From: Serripes groenlandicus
Lineage: Eukaryota; Mollusca; Bivalvia; Cardiida; Cardiidae
Direction of reading: 5' to 3'
Length of the DNA stretch: 64,000 nucleotides
Assembly: GCA_031761405.1 (NCBI GenBank)
Contig: JASEVX010000003.1
Location: 118,056,849 to 118,120,848, forward strand
Positions 53,536-63,529 of the stretch are shown here, piece after piece; the stretch's first letter is position 1, and every line of letters begins with the position of its first letter. The translations under genes and the position numbers were made by a program. The notes beneath the pieces were generated by a model. The model saw only the letters and a program-made list of their open reading frames with translations, did not search any database and was not told the DNA's origin.

Positions 53536-53758
53536 AAACGTTCCAACATACAACAAATCTGCAGCAGACGACTTTGAAAACGTCTAGGAAAATCACAGAA
53601 AATCCTTTTAAATGAAAGGACAATAATTGAAGAGAGTTGAAAACATGGTGACACAAATAGGAAATTGCTCGTTTTGAGCAATTCTTTCCTTTGTCGCCAT
53701 GTTTTCAAAAAGGCGTCTGATGCAGAGGCGCCAGAAAGCATCTATTTGAGGGAAAGGG
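53536..53758 (+). mobile_element. piggyBac-like MITE
   Basis: Left ACGTTCCAACATACAACAAA (terminal C run decayed), right GAGGGAAAGGG and TTAA. Centre AAATTGCTCGTTTTGAGCAA. Confidence 0.85.
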
Positions 53759-53777
53759 TTAAAGAGCACCTGCAACT

Positions 53778-53865
53778 CTTTCCCAAAAACAATATAAAGC
53801 TGAAGAACTTTTTTCATATGTTGTCTACTGCAGATGCACCGAAATGTGCCTGTGTGTAGAATAAA
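53778..53865 (+). mobile_element. piggyBac-like MITE relic
   Basis: ACTCTTTCCCAAAAACAATA and GTTGTCTACTGCAGATGCAC; no intact terminus. An AACAAGAG stub follows at about 53942. Confidence 0.5.
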
Positions 53866-54085
53866 TGTGATAAAGGTTATTCTTTTGTTGTTTTACAAGT
53901 TATAACCACCAACATACATGTAGATAATCAGAGAAAAGAAGAACAAGAGCTTCCAAAACAGGTACCAATGCTTAAAAAATGTTATAATTCAAAAATTGCA
54001 ATAACTTATTCAAAGTGCTAGGTGTAGCGTTCTATCAAGCTTGCATTAAACTAGTTGAGAAAATGTAACTTACACACACGGTTAA

Positions 54086-54294
54086 CCCTTTCCCACATAC
54101 AGGTGCTTTATGACGCCATGGTGGCCAATGATTTTTGGAAACATTGTGATAAAGGGTGAAATTGCTCATAATGAGCAAGTTCTTTTGTAATAATGTTTTC
54201 ATCTCTATGATTAAGGAAAACTTTTATAGAAGGAGATTTTCCATGATTATCCCCAGATGTTTGTCTGCTGCCGATTTCTTGTATTTTGAAAGGG
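54086..54294 (-). mobile_element. piggyBac-like MITE, TTAA duplication
   Basis: TTAA 54082-54085 and 54295-54298. CTGCAGCAG arm diverged (GACGCCATGGTGGCCAATG). Centre AAATTGCTCATAATGAGCAA. Confidence 0.85.
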
Positions 54295-54689
54295 TTAACA
54301 AAGGTACACATTTTCCTTCATAACATTTGATAAATCCTCTTGAAAATATAGAATAAGAATTTCCTCTTTCGTCAATTTTTTTTCAACTTTCAATATTTTT
54401 CTCTGAAGTGTAAATGCAGATGTGACTTAAATAGCTGACATTATAATTCTGTGCATAACTTATCTTTTAAACCATCACCATAAAATAGCAACATAAAAGT
54501 CACTTTTGTAACTCACCGTCTAACACTTGATTTAACACAGGGGGAGGCCTTTTTTGAACTGAAACCAATATAGACTTATCTAATAATTATACAACTGTGC
54601 TCCTATTTGCACGATATTGGTACTATATAAGATTGTAACAAGGACCAAGCATAAAACATCATCTTATATATTCAATTTGTATTAATGAG

Positions 54690-55043
54690 TCCTAGATAAA
54701 ACAGGTGTAATTACTGGGAAAAGTTGAAAACATTGTGGCAAAAGAAGAAATTGCTTGTTTTGAATGAATCTCATAGAGGCTCGAACAAGGAACATTTCAT
54801 TATAGCCAGTAAAGCAAAACATCCCTGGCCCCTGATGTACATGTTTTTTTTTAAACAAAAAACATGGCTTAAAGGAATCTGAAAGGAATTTTTCAACAAA
54901 ATTATTTGTAAATCGGCTAACAAGTTTAGGAGATGAATATTTTCAAACTTTTTTTTTCGGTTGCCAACCATTTACAATATTTTGGGCTAAATATTTTCAA
55001 AGTCTTCTGCTGTAGTTTTGTTGAAAGTGGGAAAAGTTTAAAT
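54690..55043 (+). mobile_element. piggyBac-like MITE opened by a 166-bp-core fragment
   Basis: AAAGTTGAAAACATTGTGGC to TTGCTTGTTTTGAA, then 54768-54968 of 166-bp-core sequence (AAACATGGCTTAAAGGAATC), then AAAGTCTTCTGCTGTAGTTT and GTGGGAAAAG. Confidence 0.6.
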
Positions 55044-55121
55044 TACCCACTATGATAAAGAAACTTTTTAATAAGAGAGGTGAGCTTAAAGAATCTGAAT
55101 AAAGTTTGTTTGGGTGTTTAA

Positions 55122-55342
55122 CCCTTTCCCTCATATAGATGCTTTTTGACGCCTCTGCTGCAGACAATTTTTGAAAACACTGTGACAAAAGGAGATATTG
55201 CTCAAAACGAGCAATTTCTCCTTTTTCCACATTGTTTCTAACCTTTTCCATTAATTGTACCCTTATTTATAGAGATTACCCATGATTTTGCCAATATGAT
55301 TGCAAAGTCGTCTGCTACAGATTTGTTGTAAGAGGGGAAGGG
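55122..55342 (-). mobile_element. piggyBac-like MITE, TTAA duplication
   Basis: TTAA 55118-55121 and 55343-55346. Centre ATTGCTCAAAACGAGCAATT. Right end GAGGGGAAGGG. Confidence 0.9.
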
Positions 55343-55346
55343 TTAA

Positions 55347-55795
55347 CGCAGCATTCAACAGTATTCCGGTTATGTCACAGCGTTCCCCGGGTAAATTACA
55401 AGTACTGCCGGTACTAATTATCCTGACACTGATGCATCTGAATGCTATTCCCTACAACCTGGAGCGCCAAGGAGCGAAGCCAGTTCTGACATTTTTAACC
55501 CTTTCCCTCATATAGACACTTTCTGACGCCTCTGCAGCAGACAGCTTTTTGAAAACATAGTGACAAAAGAAGAAATTGCACAAAACGTGCAATTTCTCCT
55601 TTTGTCAGACACAATGTTTTCCACTTTTTGTCATAGGTTATCCATTCAATTATAGAGATTTTCTATGTTTTGACAAAATATGTTCAAAGTCGTCTGCTGC
55701 AGAATTGTCGTATGAGGGAAAGGGTTAAGGTCTTTGTTATGTCAACTCGGGATCAAACGCTGAGGCAGGCAATCTAACCACTACACCACAGACAA
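55347..55795 (-). mobile_element. tRNA-derived SINE split by a MITE
   Basis: GCATTCAACAGTATTCCGGT, CTGACACTGATGCATCTGAA, GAGCGCCAAGGAG, then TTAA; resumes after the MITE as AGGTCTTTGTTATGTCAACT and head CAGGCAATCTAACCACTACA. Colinear with 43668-43927. Confidence 0.8.
55499..55724 (-). mobile_element. piggyBac-like MITE inside a SINE
   Basis: 226 bp, TTAA 55495-55498 and 55725-55728. Full termini. Centre AAATTGCACAAAACGTGCAA. Confidence 0.95.
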
Positions 55796-56010
55796 AAAAT
55801 ACATGGTTGAACCATTCCCATAAATTGAGACATTGCTTGTTTTGAAACATTTCTCCTTATTACACAATGAATTCAAAGATATCCTCAAATATGTGTTTCC
55901 TAGATTGGCTGTATTTTATATGTTTTCCATTGAACAGTGATTGTTGCTGCTCCTCTCAGTATTTGAGGTAAAACGCCAATTCCTTCCTCAATTACCAATG
56001 GTACCCCTAA

Positions 56011-56118
56011 CCCTTTCATACGACAATTCTGCAGCAGACGACTTTGAACGTATTTTGCCAAAACATAGAAAATCTCCATAATTGAATGGATAACCACAAA
56101 AAGTGGAAAACATTGTGG
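56011..56118 (+). mobile_element. piggyBac-like MITE, left half
   Basis: CTAA then CCCTTTCATACGACAATTCT to AACATTGTGGCA; right half absent. Confidence 0.8.
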
Positions 56119-56436
56119 CATTTTCTTAGTCGATAAAAGGGCATTACTGAATAATCATTACAGCCAGCATATTTTGTACCTAGGAACATGTGTACCAAGT
56201 TTCATTTGAAAATGTTGAAAGTTTTTTGAGTTATGGGCAAAGTTAAACTTTTTGCATGAAGTCCAAGCATCTTGTTTCTAGGAGCATGTGTACCAAGTTT
56301 CATTTAAATATGCGTAACTGTTTTGAGTTAAACAATTTTGTGACGCCGACGCCAAGGGTATTACAATAACTCAACTTTATTTTTTCGAAAAACAGACAAA
56401 CTAAATATCCTAACATTTGTTAAAATGATATCTCTG

Positions 56437-59336
56437 CCTACAGTACAGCTCATGCGGAAAACGCGTTTTCCGCGATCCCATGATGGACAAATATTTTTCA
56501 TCGCGGATAATCACCGCAATTCAAACTATATGATCACCGCAATACCGCCTACGGGCTAATTTGATCACCGCGATTGACATTTCGTCGATTCGAGCTTCTT
56601 ATCTATTTTGAAATCACCGCGATTCCACCGCAATATTTACCTGTAAAAATGTTTTACTTTTAAGTAGTTTTTTTTTTATTATGTACATGTACACGTTTAT
56701 TGACGAATTGCGATTATTTTATGACCCAACTTGCTAAAATTCATTCCATTTCAGCAAATTATTCGAAAAACAGTGGAAGATTGTGTTTGTTTACGATAAG
56801 GTCAAGTTTCGTAATAGAAAATGGCGGACATCGGATATACGTTTAAGGTGCGGCCATATCGTACATATGATTATCTCACATTTTTTAGTAAGAGAGAAAT
56901 ATTGTTAAATTACAATACATGTACATGTACATTGTATATATATCTGTGAATTTTGTATATACAGTACATGTACTTGAATCTCTTAATAAACACAGATTGT
57001 TGATTTTTGAGCTTTTCTTATCAACTTAATAAATGAATGATCCAATTGTAATATTGTTGAAATTGATAATTTTTCATTTTAACGCAATGTGTTGATACAG
57101 AGTAGAAACAGAGTAGAATTGATTTTACATGTAGTTATGTATTGCACTTTATTCTGAAGCAACTTGTCGTAAAGCTCAGTAACGTCAATTAGTTTAACAA
57201 AATACAGGCTTATATGTAGAAGTGGTTTATCAACGTGCGTGCTAATCCAAACACATAAACCAAAATACCCCTGACACGACTTTTCTTGACACTTGCGTTC
57301 AGTTTGTAGTAATGTTAACGGATTTAAGAGATATATGCGTAACTTACATAATGTTGACATGTGTGTATACTTGTCACGTTCACAATACACTTACATGGCA
57401 TCTGTATACTTGTCAATGTTTTATATTGAAGCAAAATAAATAATTTATAGGCGATTAAGAATGAACAATGCATTGGTAATTGTGGTGATTGAAAATGGAA
57501 TTACGTCCAGAGCTCCAGATAACGTGCGTATCTGCGTAAATTACGAATGGAAAATCACCAAATACGCACATGTTTCAAATTCCATGAGTAACAAATACGC
57601 ATACATTTTGCAATTTACTCATCCGTTCACGTTATCATGCGTATCTTCTTTTTAAATCACAAACAAATAATATTTTCTTTCAAAGTTTCTCGGAAAAACC
57701 TAGTCTATTTTTAGAACTAAAAGTAATGGTTCCCGTTTTCTACATTAGCTTATTATTTACGTAAATCGGAAACCAAATCGATCTTTGTCATTGAAGCGCC
57801 TGTAATTTCAAAATGAATTAAATGAAAGCGCTTTTGACGTGATCAGTGTGTATTTGTTGCTTTGCTAATTTGTAATCTCGCGAGACAGTTAAAAGAAGAG
57901 CTTCATCCAATGGAGTCGCTTTCTACTTGAAGAAATAACACCACGTGATATTTTCGCAGGCATTCAGATCACGTGATTTTTTTTCGCGCGCTTTCTTGAA
58001 GCTGTAGTAAACATCTCCTTATTTGGAAATCTATTACACAGGAAAGAATTTCTCATATATGCACCATGCAATACATTTTTACAGGGTTCGAATTTAAGCT
58101 TGCATACTCGAGGTGAGATTTCAGGCACCAGCATATTTTTGCAAGTGAAATAATACGCATTTCTTATCGTCGAATTTCTTTGACAAATCGCGGTAATTGC
58201 AGTTAATTTTCGAGATTTACCGAGTGGCTGGGAGTATACTTTGCAATATTAACGGAAGTTTACAATCAATACATGTCTTGTGTGCATTCCTATTCAACGG
58301 CCCCAATATTGATGACGTTTACCGCATTACATTTGGGCTTTCGTAAGTCTAAAATTAGTTTTGATTTACAAATCGCGAATACGATTGGCTGGAATGGTCA
58401 CGTGTATATTTTGGGTTTCCCAAGTTGTATTTTTGCACTTAAAGCACACCCCCTACATGATAAAAAGGGCTGTGACCTAACCAAAAAATCATTTCTGTAT
58501 TTATATGTTTTACACTTGAGACCACAAAAAACATTGATACCATAAAACTCTTCAAATTGAAGAGCATTATGCAAAACAACAAGGTCACCGATTTAGGTCA
58601 GTCACTGAAACAGGGCAGCTTGTACGATTTATATGTCATTCAATATTCATATTAGTTTATTAATCCCCCCCCCCCCCCCTCCCAAAAAATAAAATATTTT
58701 TCCGACCTACCGACCCACCTCTAAAATGGCTTTATTAAAATACTCATGGTACTTTGGGCGTTACTCATCACTCAAAATTTTCATGAGTAATTACTCCTCT
58801 TGCCAAAAAATTATCTGGAGCCCTGTACGTCATTTATTAGTGAGATTTAAAGTAAGCTACACATCTTTCAAGCAGAATTAACAGTTTTATTATCACGTAG
58901 TTGTATCGTTTACAGAATACATCAAGTTTAGGGGAATTGTATTGACGAATTTTAATAAATTGAGTTGTTACGCATATATGCTGCTTTATAGTTAGTACTG
59001 ATTTATAATCATTATCCTCTTCAACAACATTTATTCGTACTGTAATGAAATAAAAATTAAAAATTAAAAAAAAAATCCCAGCAAAACGGCGAGAAAAAGC
59101 TTATCTATTCAAAGAAATGTCACCGCGATTCCGCGATGGATCCACCGCAACTCCACGATTATCGGTTTTATTAACCCCCTGGGGTTATCTTGTTGCGTCC
59201 GCAATGGTACATAAAATCAAATCGCGGTGATGGGTGGAATTCCACCCACCTTCGCGGACCAAAATATTTGTTCGCGTTGAGATTTGTCCGCGGTGGCTCG
59301 CGGACGATGCGTTTTCCGCGTGAGCTGTACTGTAGG
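56437..59336. mobile_element. 2.9-kb element with CCTACAGTACAGCTCA inverted ends
   Basis: CCTACAGTACAGCTCATGCG then GAAAACGC at the left is matched in reverse at 59310-59336. Subterminal sequence is rich in TCACCGC(G)ATT on the left and GTCACCGCGATTCCGCGAT on the right; a hairpin GGTGGAATTCCACC lies near 59233. No target duplication found. A hAT-like element sits inside. A short ATG frame near 56820 (MADIGYTFK) has no recognised motif. Confidence 0.75.
57508..58825. mobile_element. hAT-like element nested in the 2.9-kb element
   Basis: CAGAGCTCCAGATAA at 57508 and TTATCTGGAGCCCTG at 58825, inverted. TACGTC flanks both sides directly (57502-57507; 58826-58831). Ends resemble those of the hAT-like MITEs, but a 6-bp rather than 8-bp match is seen. 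A run of 15 C lies at 58665-58679. No transposase seen. Confidence 0.7.
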
Positions 59337-59429
59337 TTGCAAAGGTGAAAGTAAGTTCTACAAAACATCTGGACAAGTGATCATAGTAAAAAGATTATAG
59401 TGCAAATAGTACTTTCTGCTTGATTTCCT

Positions 59430-59630
59430 TTATCCCACATGAAGACGCATTTTGAAGCATATTCAGAAAAGGACTTTTGAAAACATTGTTGGAAAATTAG
59501 AAATTGCTCAACCTAAGCAATTTCTCCTTTAACCACATTCTTTTCAACTCTATTCAATAATCTAACTTTCATGCATAGAGATTTTCTATATTTTTTCTAA
59601 ATGTCATTTGCTACAGTTTTTGGAATTGTC
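59430..59630 (-). mobile_element. piggyBac-like MITE, diverged
   Basis: ATCCCACATGAAGACGCATT, centre AAATTGCTCAACCTAAGCAA, TGTCATTTGCTACAGTTTTT. Confidence 0.65.
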
Positions 59631-59644
59631 CATTCTTTTTTTAA

Positions 59645-59866
59645 CCCTTTCCCTCATACGACAATTCTGCAGCAGACGACTTTGAACGTATTTTGTCAAA
59701 ACATAGAAAATCTCCATAATTGAATGGATAACCTATGACGAAAAGTGGAAAACATTGTGGCAAAAGGAGAAATTGCACGTTTTGTGCAATTTCTTCTCTA
59801 GTCACTATGTTTTCAAAAAGCCGTCTGCTGCAGAGGCGTCCGAAAGCATCTATATGAGGGAAAGGG
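59645..59866 (+). mobile_element. piggyBac-like MITE, TTAA duplication
   Basis: 222 bp, TTAA 59641-59644 and 59867-59870. Near-consensus, so probably a young copy. Confidence 0.93.
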
Positions 59867-60140
59867 TTAACTCCTTTCACTACTTGAACTGATTTTATGA
59901 AGTCTGTGCCACCAGTATCGAGTCATGCGAGTTGACATCCAGCCCATCTGACCTAGCTCTATACTGTTGGTCAACACAACTTTTTTTTATTTTAATATCA
60001 AGAAAATTCGCTATGGACTCTTCCAAATGTAAAATTGGACACAAGTCCTATTAAAAATTCCACATTGAAAGGGGGTTAAGCTACATCCAACATAGATGGA
60101 GAGTCTAGAGCTATATAGCAGGTAAGAAGTGATTCCTTAC

Positions 60141-60277
60141 ATGTTCCCCTGTCTATGGATCTCCGGCTTGGCCTTATGGGCTGTTGCAAAAGAGACATCT
60201 GTAGGTCGTGTGGAACTTCATGTAACGGATTTGACGCTAGTGTGTGACGTTTAACTCTACCTCGACTGGCAAGATAC
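60141..60277 (-). CDS. SIK-like kinase, internal exon with KRHTLA site
   Basis: Minus-strand exon from acceptor TATTTATTCCAG| to donor AACAT|GTAAGG. Enters in phase 2 (completing Arg with AG|G) and leaves in phase 1, which fits both neighbouring exons, so direct splicing to 47701-47927 across a 12.2-kb intron is possible. Peptide (R)YLASRGRVKRHTLASNPL, then HEVPHDLQMSLLQQPIRPS and RRSIDRGT. Vertebrate SIK2 has RYLANRSKRHTLA and a PPDLQ-x-x-LQQP block at this place. KRHT is a PKA-type site (human SIK2 Thr484 by position, from memory). A second basic site, RRS, follows. Confidence 0.87.
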
Positions 60278-60741
60278 CTGGAATAAATATGTTTGTTGCT
60301 GCTGATGATGTTTTGATACAATATGCTAACTAGAACTTTTGAGTTGTTCTGCAGTTATAACGGATTTTAATTGCAGGGGTACTATGTCATCAAACCATGT
60401 TATATGAATACATGTTCTGATTTTGTTTCAACCCTTTCCCACATAAAACAAATCTTGAACAGAGACTGCATACTTCTAGTATATTTTTCAAAATCTGTAA
60501 AAATGAAAATATAATTTTCCTTTTCAAAGAGATTCACATGATTTATTTTCAAATTTCTTTCCAATGTCAACTTGCCATATGAACTTCACTTCAGTTCTAC
60601 ATGGATATTAACTTTTCTTATCTATTTTTGTACCAGAAAAACATTTTTGACAAAATTTGCATTAAAGTATACGAGATGTCATTTTAAAAAAATGTTGAAC
60701 CTGCACCCCAGATGACAGACACACATTGCATGCTCATGTGA

Positions 60742-61486
60742 AACAATAAGCGGCCCAAGTGGGCCAGTTCACCTCCACTGCATTAGGCAAAAATTAAATC
60801 ACCATAGCCATATAAGTTAAACAGCCCTACATGACCATGTTTTTCGTCCAATCAACATGTCTTGAAGAAATCTGATAGAGGGTAACCAAGGGAACATTCC
60901 TACAAAAATTATTTGGAAATTATCCCGATTCTTTTGGAATGAATGTATATTGTTTTATGGCGCATCGACAGCTAAGGTCATTTAGCGCGCAATTAAATTT
61001 AATTATTCATGATCCCTGGGTAAACAAACCAGTACTAGGCTAGAAAATGTGCCTTGCCCAAGGGCACTCCACCATGACCGTAGTGCCGCGACTGGGGATC
61101 GAACCCGGTTTCAAAATCCCCGATGCTAACCACTCGACCACAGCGGATTTCTACGATTCTTTTGGAGAAGAAGATTTTTAAAGTCATATTTAAAGTTTTC
61201 AAGTTTTTCAGATTTTTAAAGTTTTCATTATTGCGGCTATATTTTTCGACATGGCTTGAAGGAATCTGATAAAGGGTCACCCAATGAGAATTTCTACAAA
61301 ATTATTTGAAAATTTTGCATAGATCCGAAATATTTGAAGGAATTTAGGATAGGACATTGAAGTGTCATGCCAATTAGCCCAGCGGTGACAGAAGACAAGT
61401 CGTTTGAAGCATAAAGTTGATGCAGACACATAAAAGACAATTTGCCATCACATAAGCTTGTCTTGCTTTCAGCCAGTGGAGTTAAA
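60742..61486 (+). mobile_element. AACAA-type element with CTCCACTG ends, holding a SINE
   Basis: AACAATAAGCGGCCCAAGTG then GGCCAGTTCACCTCCACTG at the left; 166-bp-type cores (AACATGTCTTGAAGAAATCT); end TTTCAGCCAGTGGAGTTAAA. CTCCACTG / CAGTGGAG are inverted partners. In the intron between SIK exons 61855-61946 and 60141-60277. Confidence 0.75.
60939..61153 (-). mobile_element. tRNA-derived SINE, exact 13-bp duplication
   Basis: The minus-strand head CCGCTGTGGTCGAGTGGTTA and CGGGTTCGATCCCCAGTCGC match the copy at 11833. CGATTCTTTTGGA at 60926-60938 and 61154-61166 is an exact duplication of the host element's core. Confidence 0.93.
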
Positions 61487-61502
61487 AACATCTACAAGTA
61501 TA

Positions 61503-61831
61503 CAGAGCTCTAGATAAGGGGCATTTTGCTTGTTCTTAACCCTTTCTGACGCGTCTGCAGCAGATGGCTTTTAGTCATAGGTTATCAATTAAATTATAGA
61601 GATTTTCCATTTTTTGACAAATTATGTTCAAAGTCGTCTGCTGCAGAATTGTCGTATGAGGGAAAGGGTTAAATCCTTCTTTGACCCACTGCTTACCATA
61701 TGCTGTAGGAACAAAAAAGAATCGCTTCAATGAGGCACTTCTTTTGAGTTCCCACATCATATGGTTTTGTTGGATGATAAGATATTGTGGGGAAAAGAGC
61801 TGTATGATCCACCCCTCATTATCTGGACCTC
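61503..61831 (+). mobile_element. hAT-like MITE split by a piggyBac-like MITE
   Basis: CAGAGCTCTAGATAAGGGGC at the left; centre GGAACAAAAAAGAATCGCTT...TTTTGAGTTCCC; end CATTATCTGGACCTC. Contains 61540-61668. Confidence 0.75.
61540..61668 (-). mobile_element. piggyBac-like MITE, internally deleted, in a hAT-like MITE
   Basis: 129 bp, TTAA 61536-61539 and 61669-61672. Left end shortened to CCCTTTCTGACGCGTCTGCA; central hairpin deleted. Confidence 0.9.
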
Positions 61832-61854
61832 GGGGTAAAGGGTTAAGATCTAAC

Positions 61855-61946
61855 CTTTGTACAGCATCTGGATCGGGTTCCTGATCTGAAGAGTTGTCCT
61901 CCTTTTCCTCCATTGTTAAAGGTAAACCAAGCGGAGACAAAGGAGA
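61855..61946 (-). CDS. SIK-like kinase, internal exon, acidic segment
   Basis: Minus-strand exon from acceptor GATTTTTGTAG| to donor ACAAAG|GTTAGA; 92 bases, entry phase 0, exit phase 2. Peptide SPLSPLGLPLTMEEK, then EDNSSDQEPDPDAVQ and the split Arg. Vertebrate SIK2 has DEESSDGEPDQEAVQRYLA here, so the next residues RYLA at 60277 continue the match across the intron. Function of this acidic stretch is not known to me. Upstream exons (kinase and UBA-like domains) are expected beyond 64000. Confidence 0.85.
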
Positions 61947-61981
61947 CTACAAAAATCAAAAATAAAAGCCAATCATTATCG

Positions 61982-62172
61982 CTTTTCCACATCAAACAAG
62001 AGTGCAGCAGCAACTTTGAAAATATATTGGCAAAAATTGAAAAATCTCTGTAAATGAAAGGAAAATAATTGAAAACATTATGGCAAATGGGGAAATTGCT
62101 CATGATGACGCAATGTTTTTTAAAACTCGTCTGCTGCAGAGGCATCAGAAAGCATCTGCATGTGGGAAAGGG
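61982..62172 (+). mobile_element. piggyBac-like MITE
   Basis: CTTTTCCACATCAAACAAGA, GTGCAGCAGCAACTTTG; right CTCGTCTGCTGCAGAGGCAT, GCATGTGGGAAAGGG and TTAA. Confidence 0.8.
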
Positions 62173-62579
62173 TTAATGTTTTGTCAACATTGGGGTGAAA
62201 GTGGGGCATGTTTCACTGTCTGTTTTTCTGGTCAAGTAGTTCAAGGTATTTTAGTCCATTTTCAAGGCTTTTAGAGCCTGTCTATGGGAAAAGGTATGAG
62301 TTGGTATGTCTGAACAGTGAAAATTCAGAACAGCCTTTGCAATTGCTGTCATAGGCTACACATAGGGTGACATATTAAGCTTATGTCTGTAATATGTGAA
62401 CATTGAAGATCTTGGTCTGAATCTATACTGTTTACAAAGGCCACATAGTTCCTTTTGGCATACTGCTAATTTTGAACAGTTTACACTAAGTTTTTAATGA
62501 TATAAGCATTTACCAGTCAAAAACCAGGTTATGAATGAGCCCATTCCCATATACAACAACTATTTTTTAAAATGCTCAC

Positions 62580-63522
62580 TATAGAGATATAAGATAAAAC
62601 AGCCCTACACTGTGGAAGCCACGTTTTTCTGAATTAATCTGATAAAGGGTCACCCAAGAAATATTTCTACAAAATTATTTGAAAATCAGCCAGATACTTT
62701 CGGAGGAGAAGATTTTTAAAGTTTTCACTCTAGTCATATGAGGCAAAACAACCCCACTCCCTTACCGCCATGTTTTTTGACCAAAAGAAATCTGATGGAT
62801 AGTAATTCAAGGAAAAGTTTTACAAAATTATTTGGAAATCAGCCGGATACTTTCAGAGAAGATTTCACTATAGCCATATAATGCATAACAGTCCCGCATC
62901 CTGGCGGCCATGAGTATCTACCAATCAAGAGGGCTTGAAGGAATCTGATAAAAGGGAAACTTAAGGAACATCTCCACAAAATTATTTTGAAAGCAGCCAG
63001 ATTCTTTCTGAGGAGATTTTTGTTAAAGTTTTCACTAAAGCCATATAAGACAACAGCCTTGTCCCTTGGTGACCATGTTTTTCTACCAATCAACATGGCT
63101 TTAAGGAATCTGATAGAGGGTCACTCAAGGAACACTTCTCATTTAGGAATCAACAGGATATTTTCGGAGGAGAAGATTTTTAAAGTTTTCAATATAGCCT
63201 TATAAGGCAAAACAGCCCACCTCTTGCGGCCTGGTTTTTGACCAATCAACATGGCTTGTAGGAATCTGAAAGACACTCAATAAACATCCTCCAATTTTTT
63301 TGAAAATCTTGATGTTTTGGAGAAAAACAATTTTAAAGTTATTTCTTTCGGTTTCCATGGAAGCCAGATTTCTGCAGGGGTAAAAAATATTTGGAAGAAT
63401 TTGGGTGAGGATATTAAGAGGATGTTTTCAATCAAATCGGCCCACTAGTTACAGAGGAGAAGATGTTCATAGAAGCACCAAGCACGACGGACAAAGGGTG
63501 ATCACAATAACTTTAGCGAGCT
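62580..63522 (+). mobile_element. 166-bp-core element, 5' end not seen
   Basis: Five diverged monomers (GAGGAGAAGATTTTTAAAGT, CCAATCAACATGGCTTTAAG), the TTTCCATGGAAGCCAGATTT module, GCACGACGGACAAAGGGTGA and an end ATAACTTTAGCGAGCTAAAT. Confidence 0.7.
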
Positions 63523-63529
63523 AAATATT

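Noticed and set aside
9798..62172. piggyBac transposase or retroviral genes
   Set aside because: Looked for a long ORF or DDE, RT or integrase-like motifs near the MITEs and found none; all copies are non-coding.
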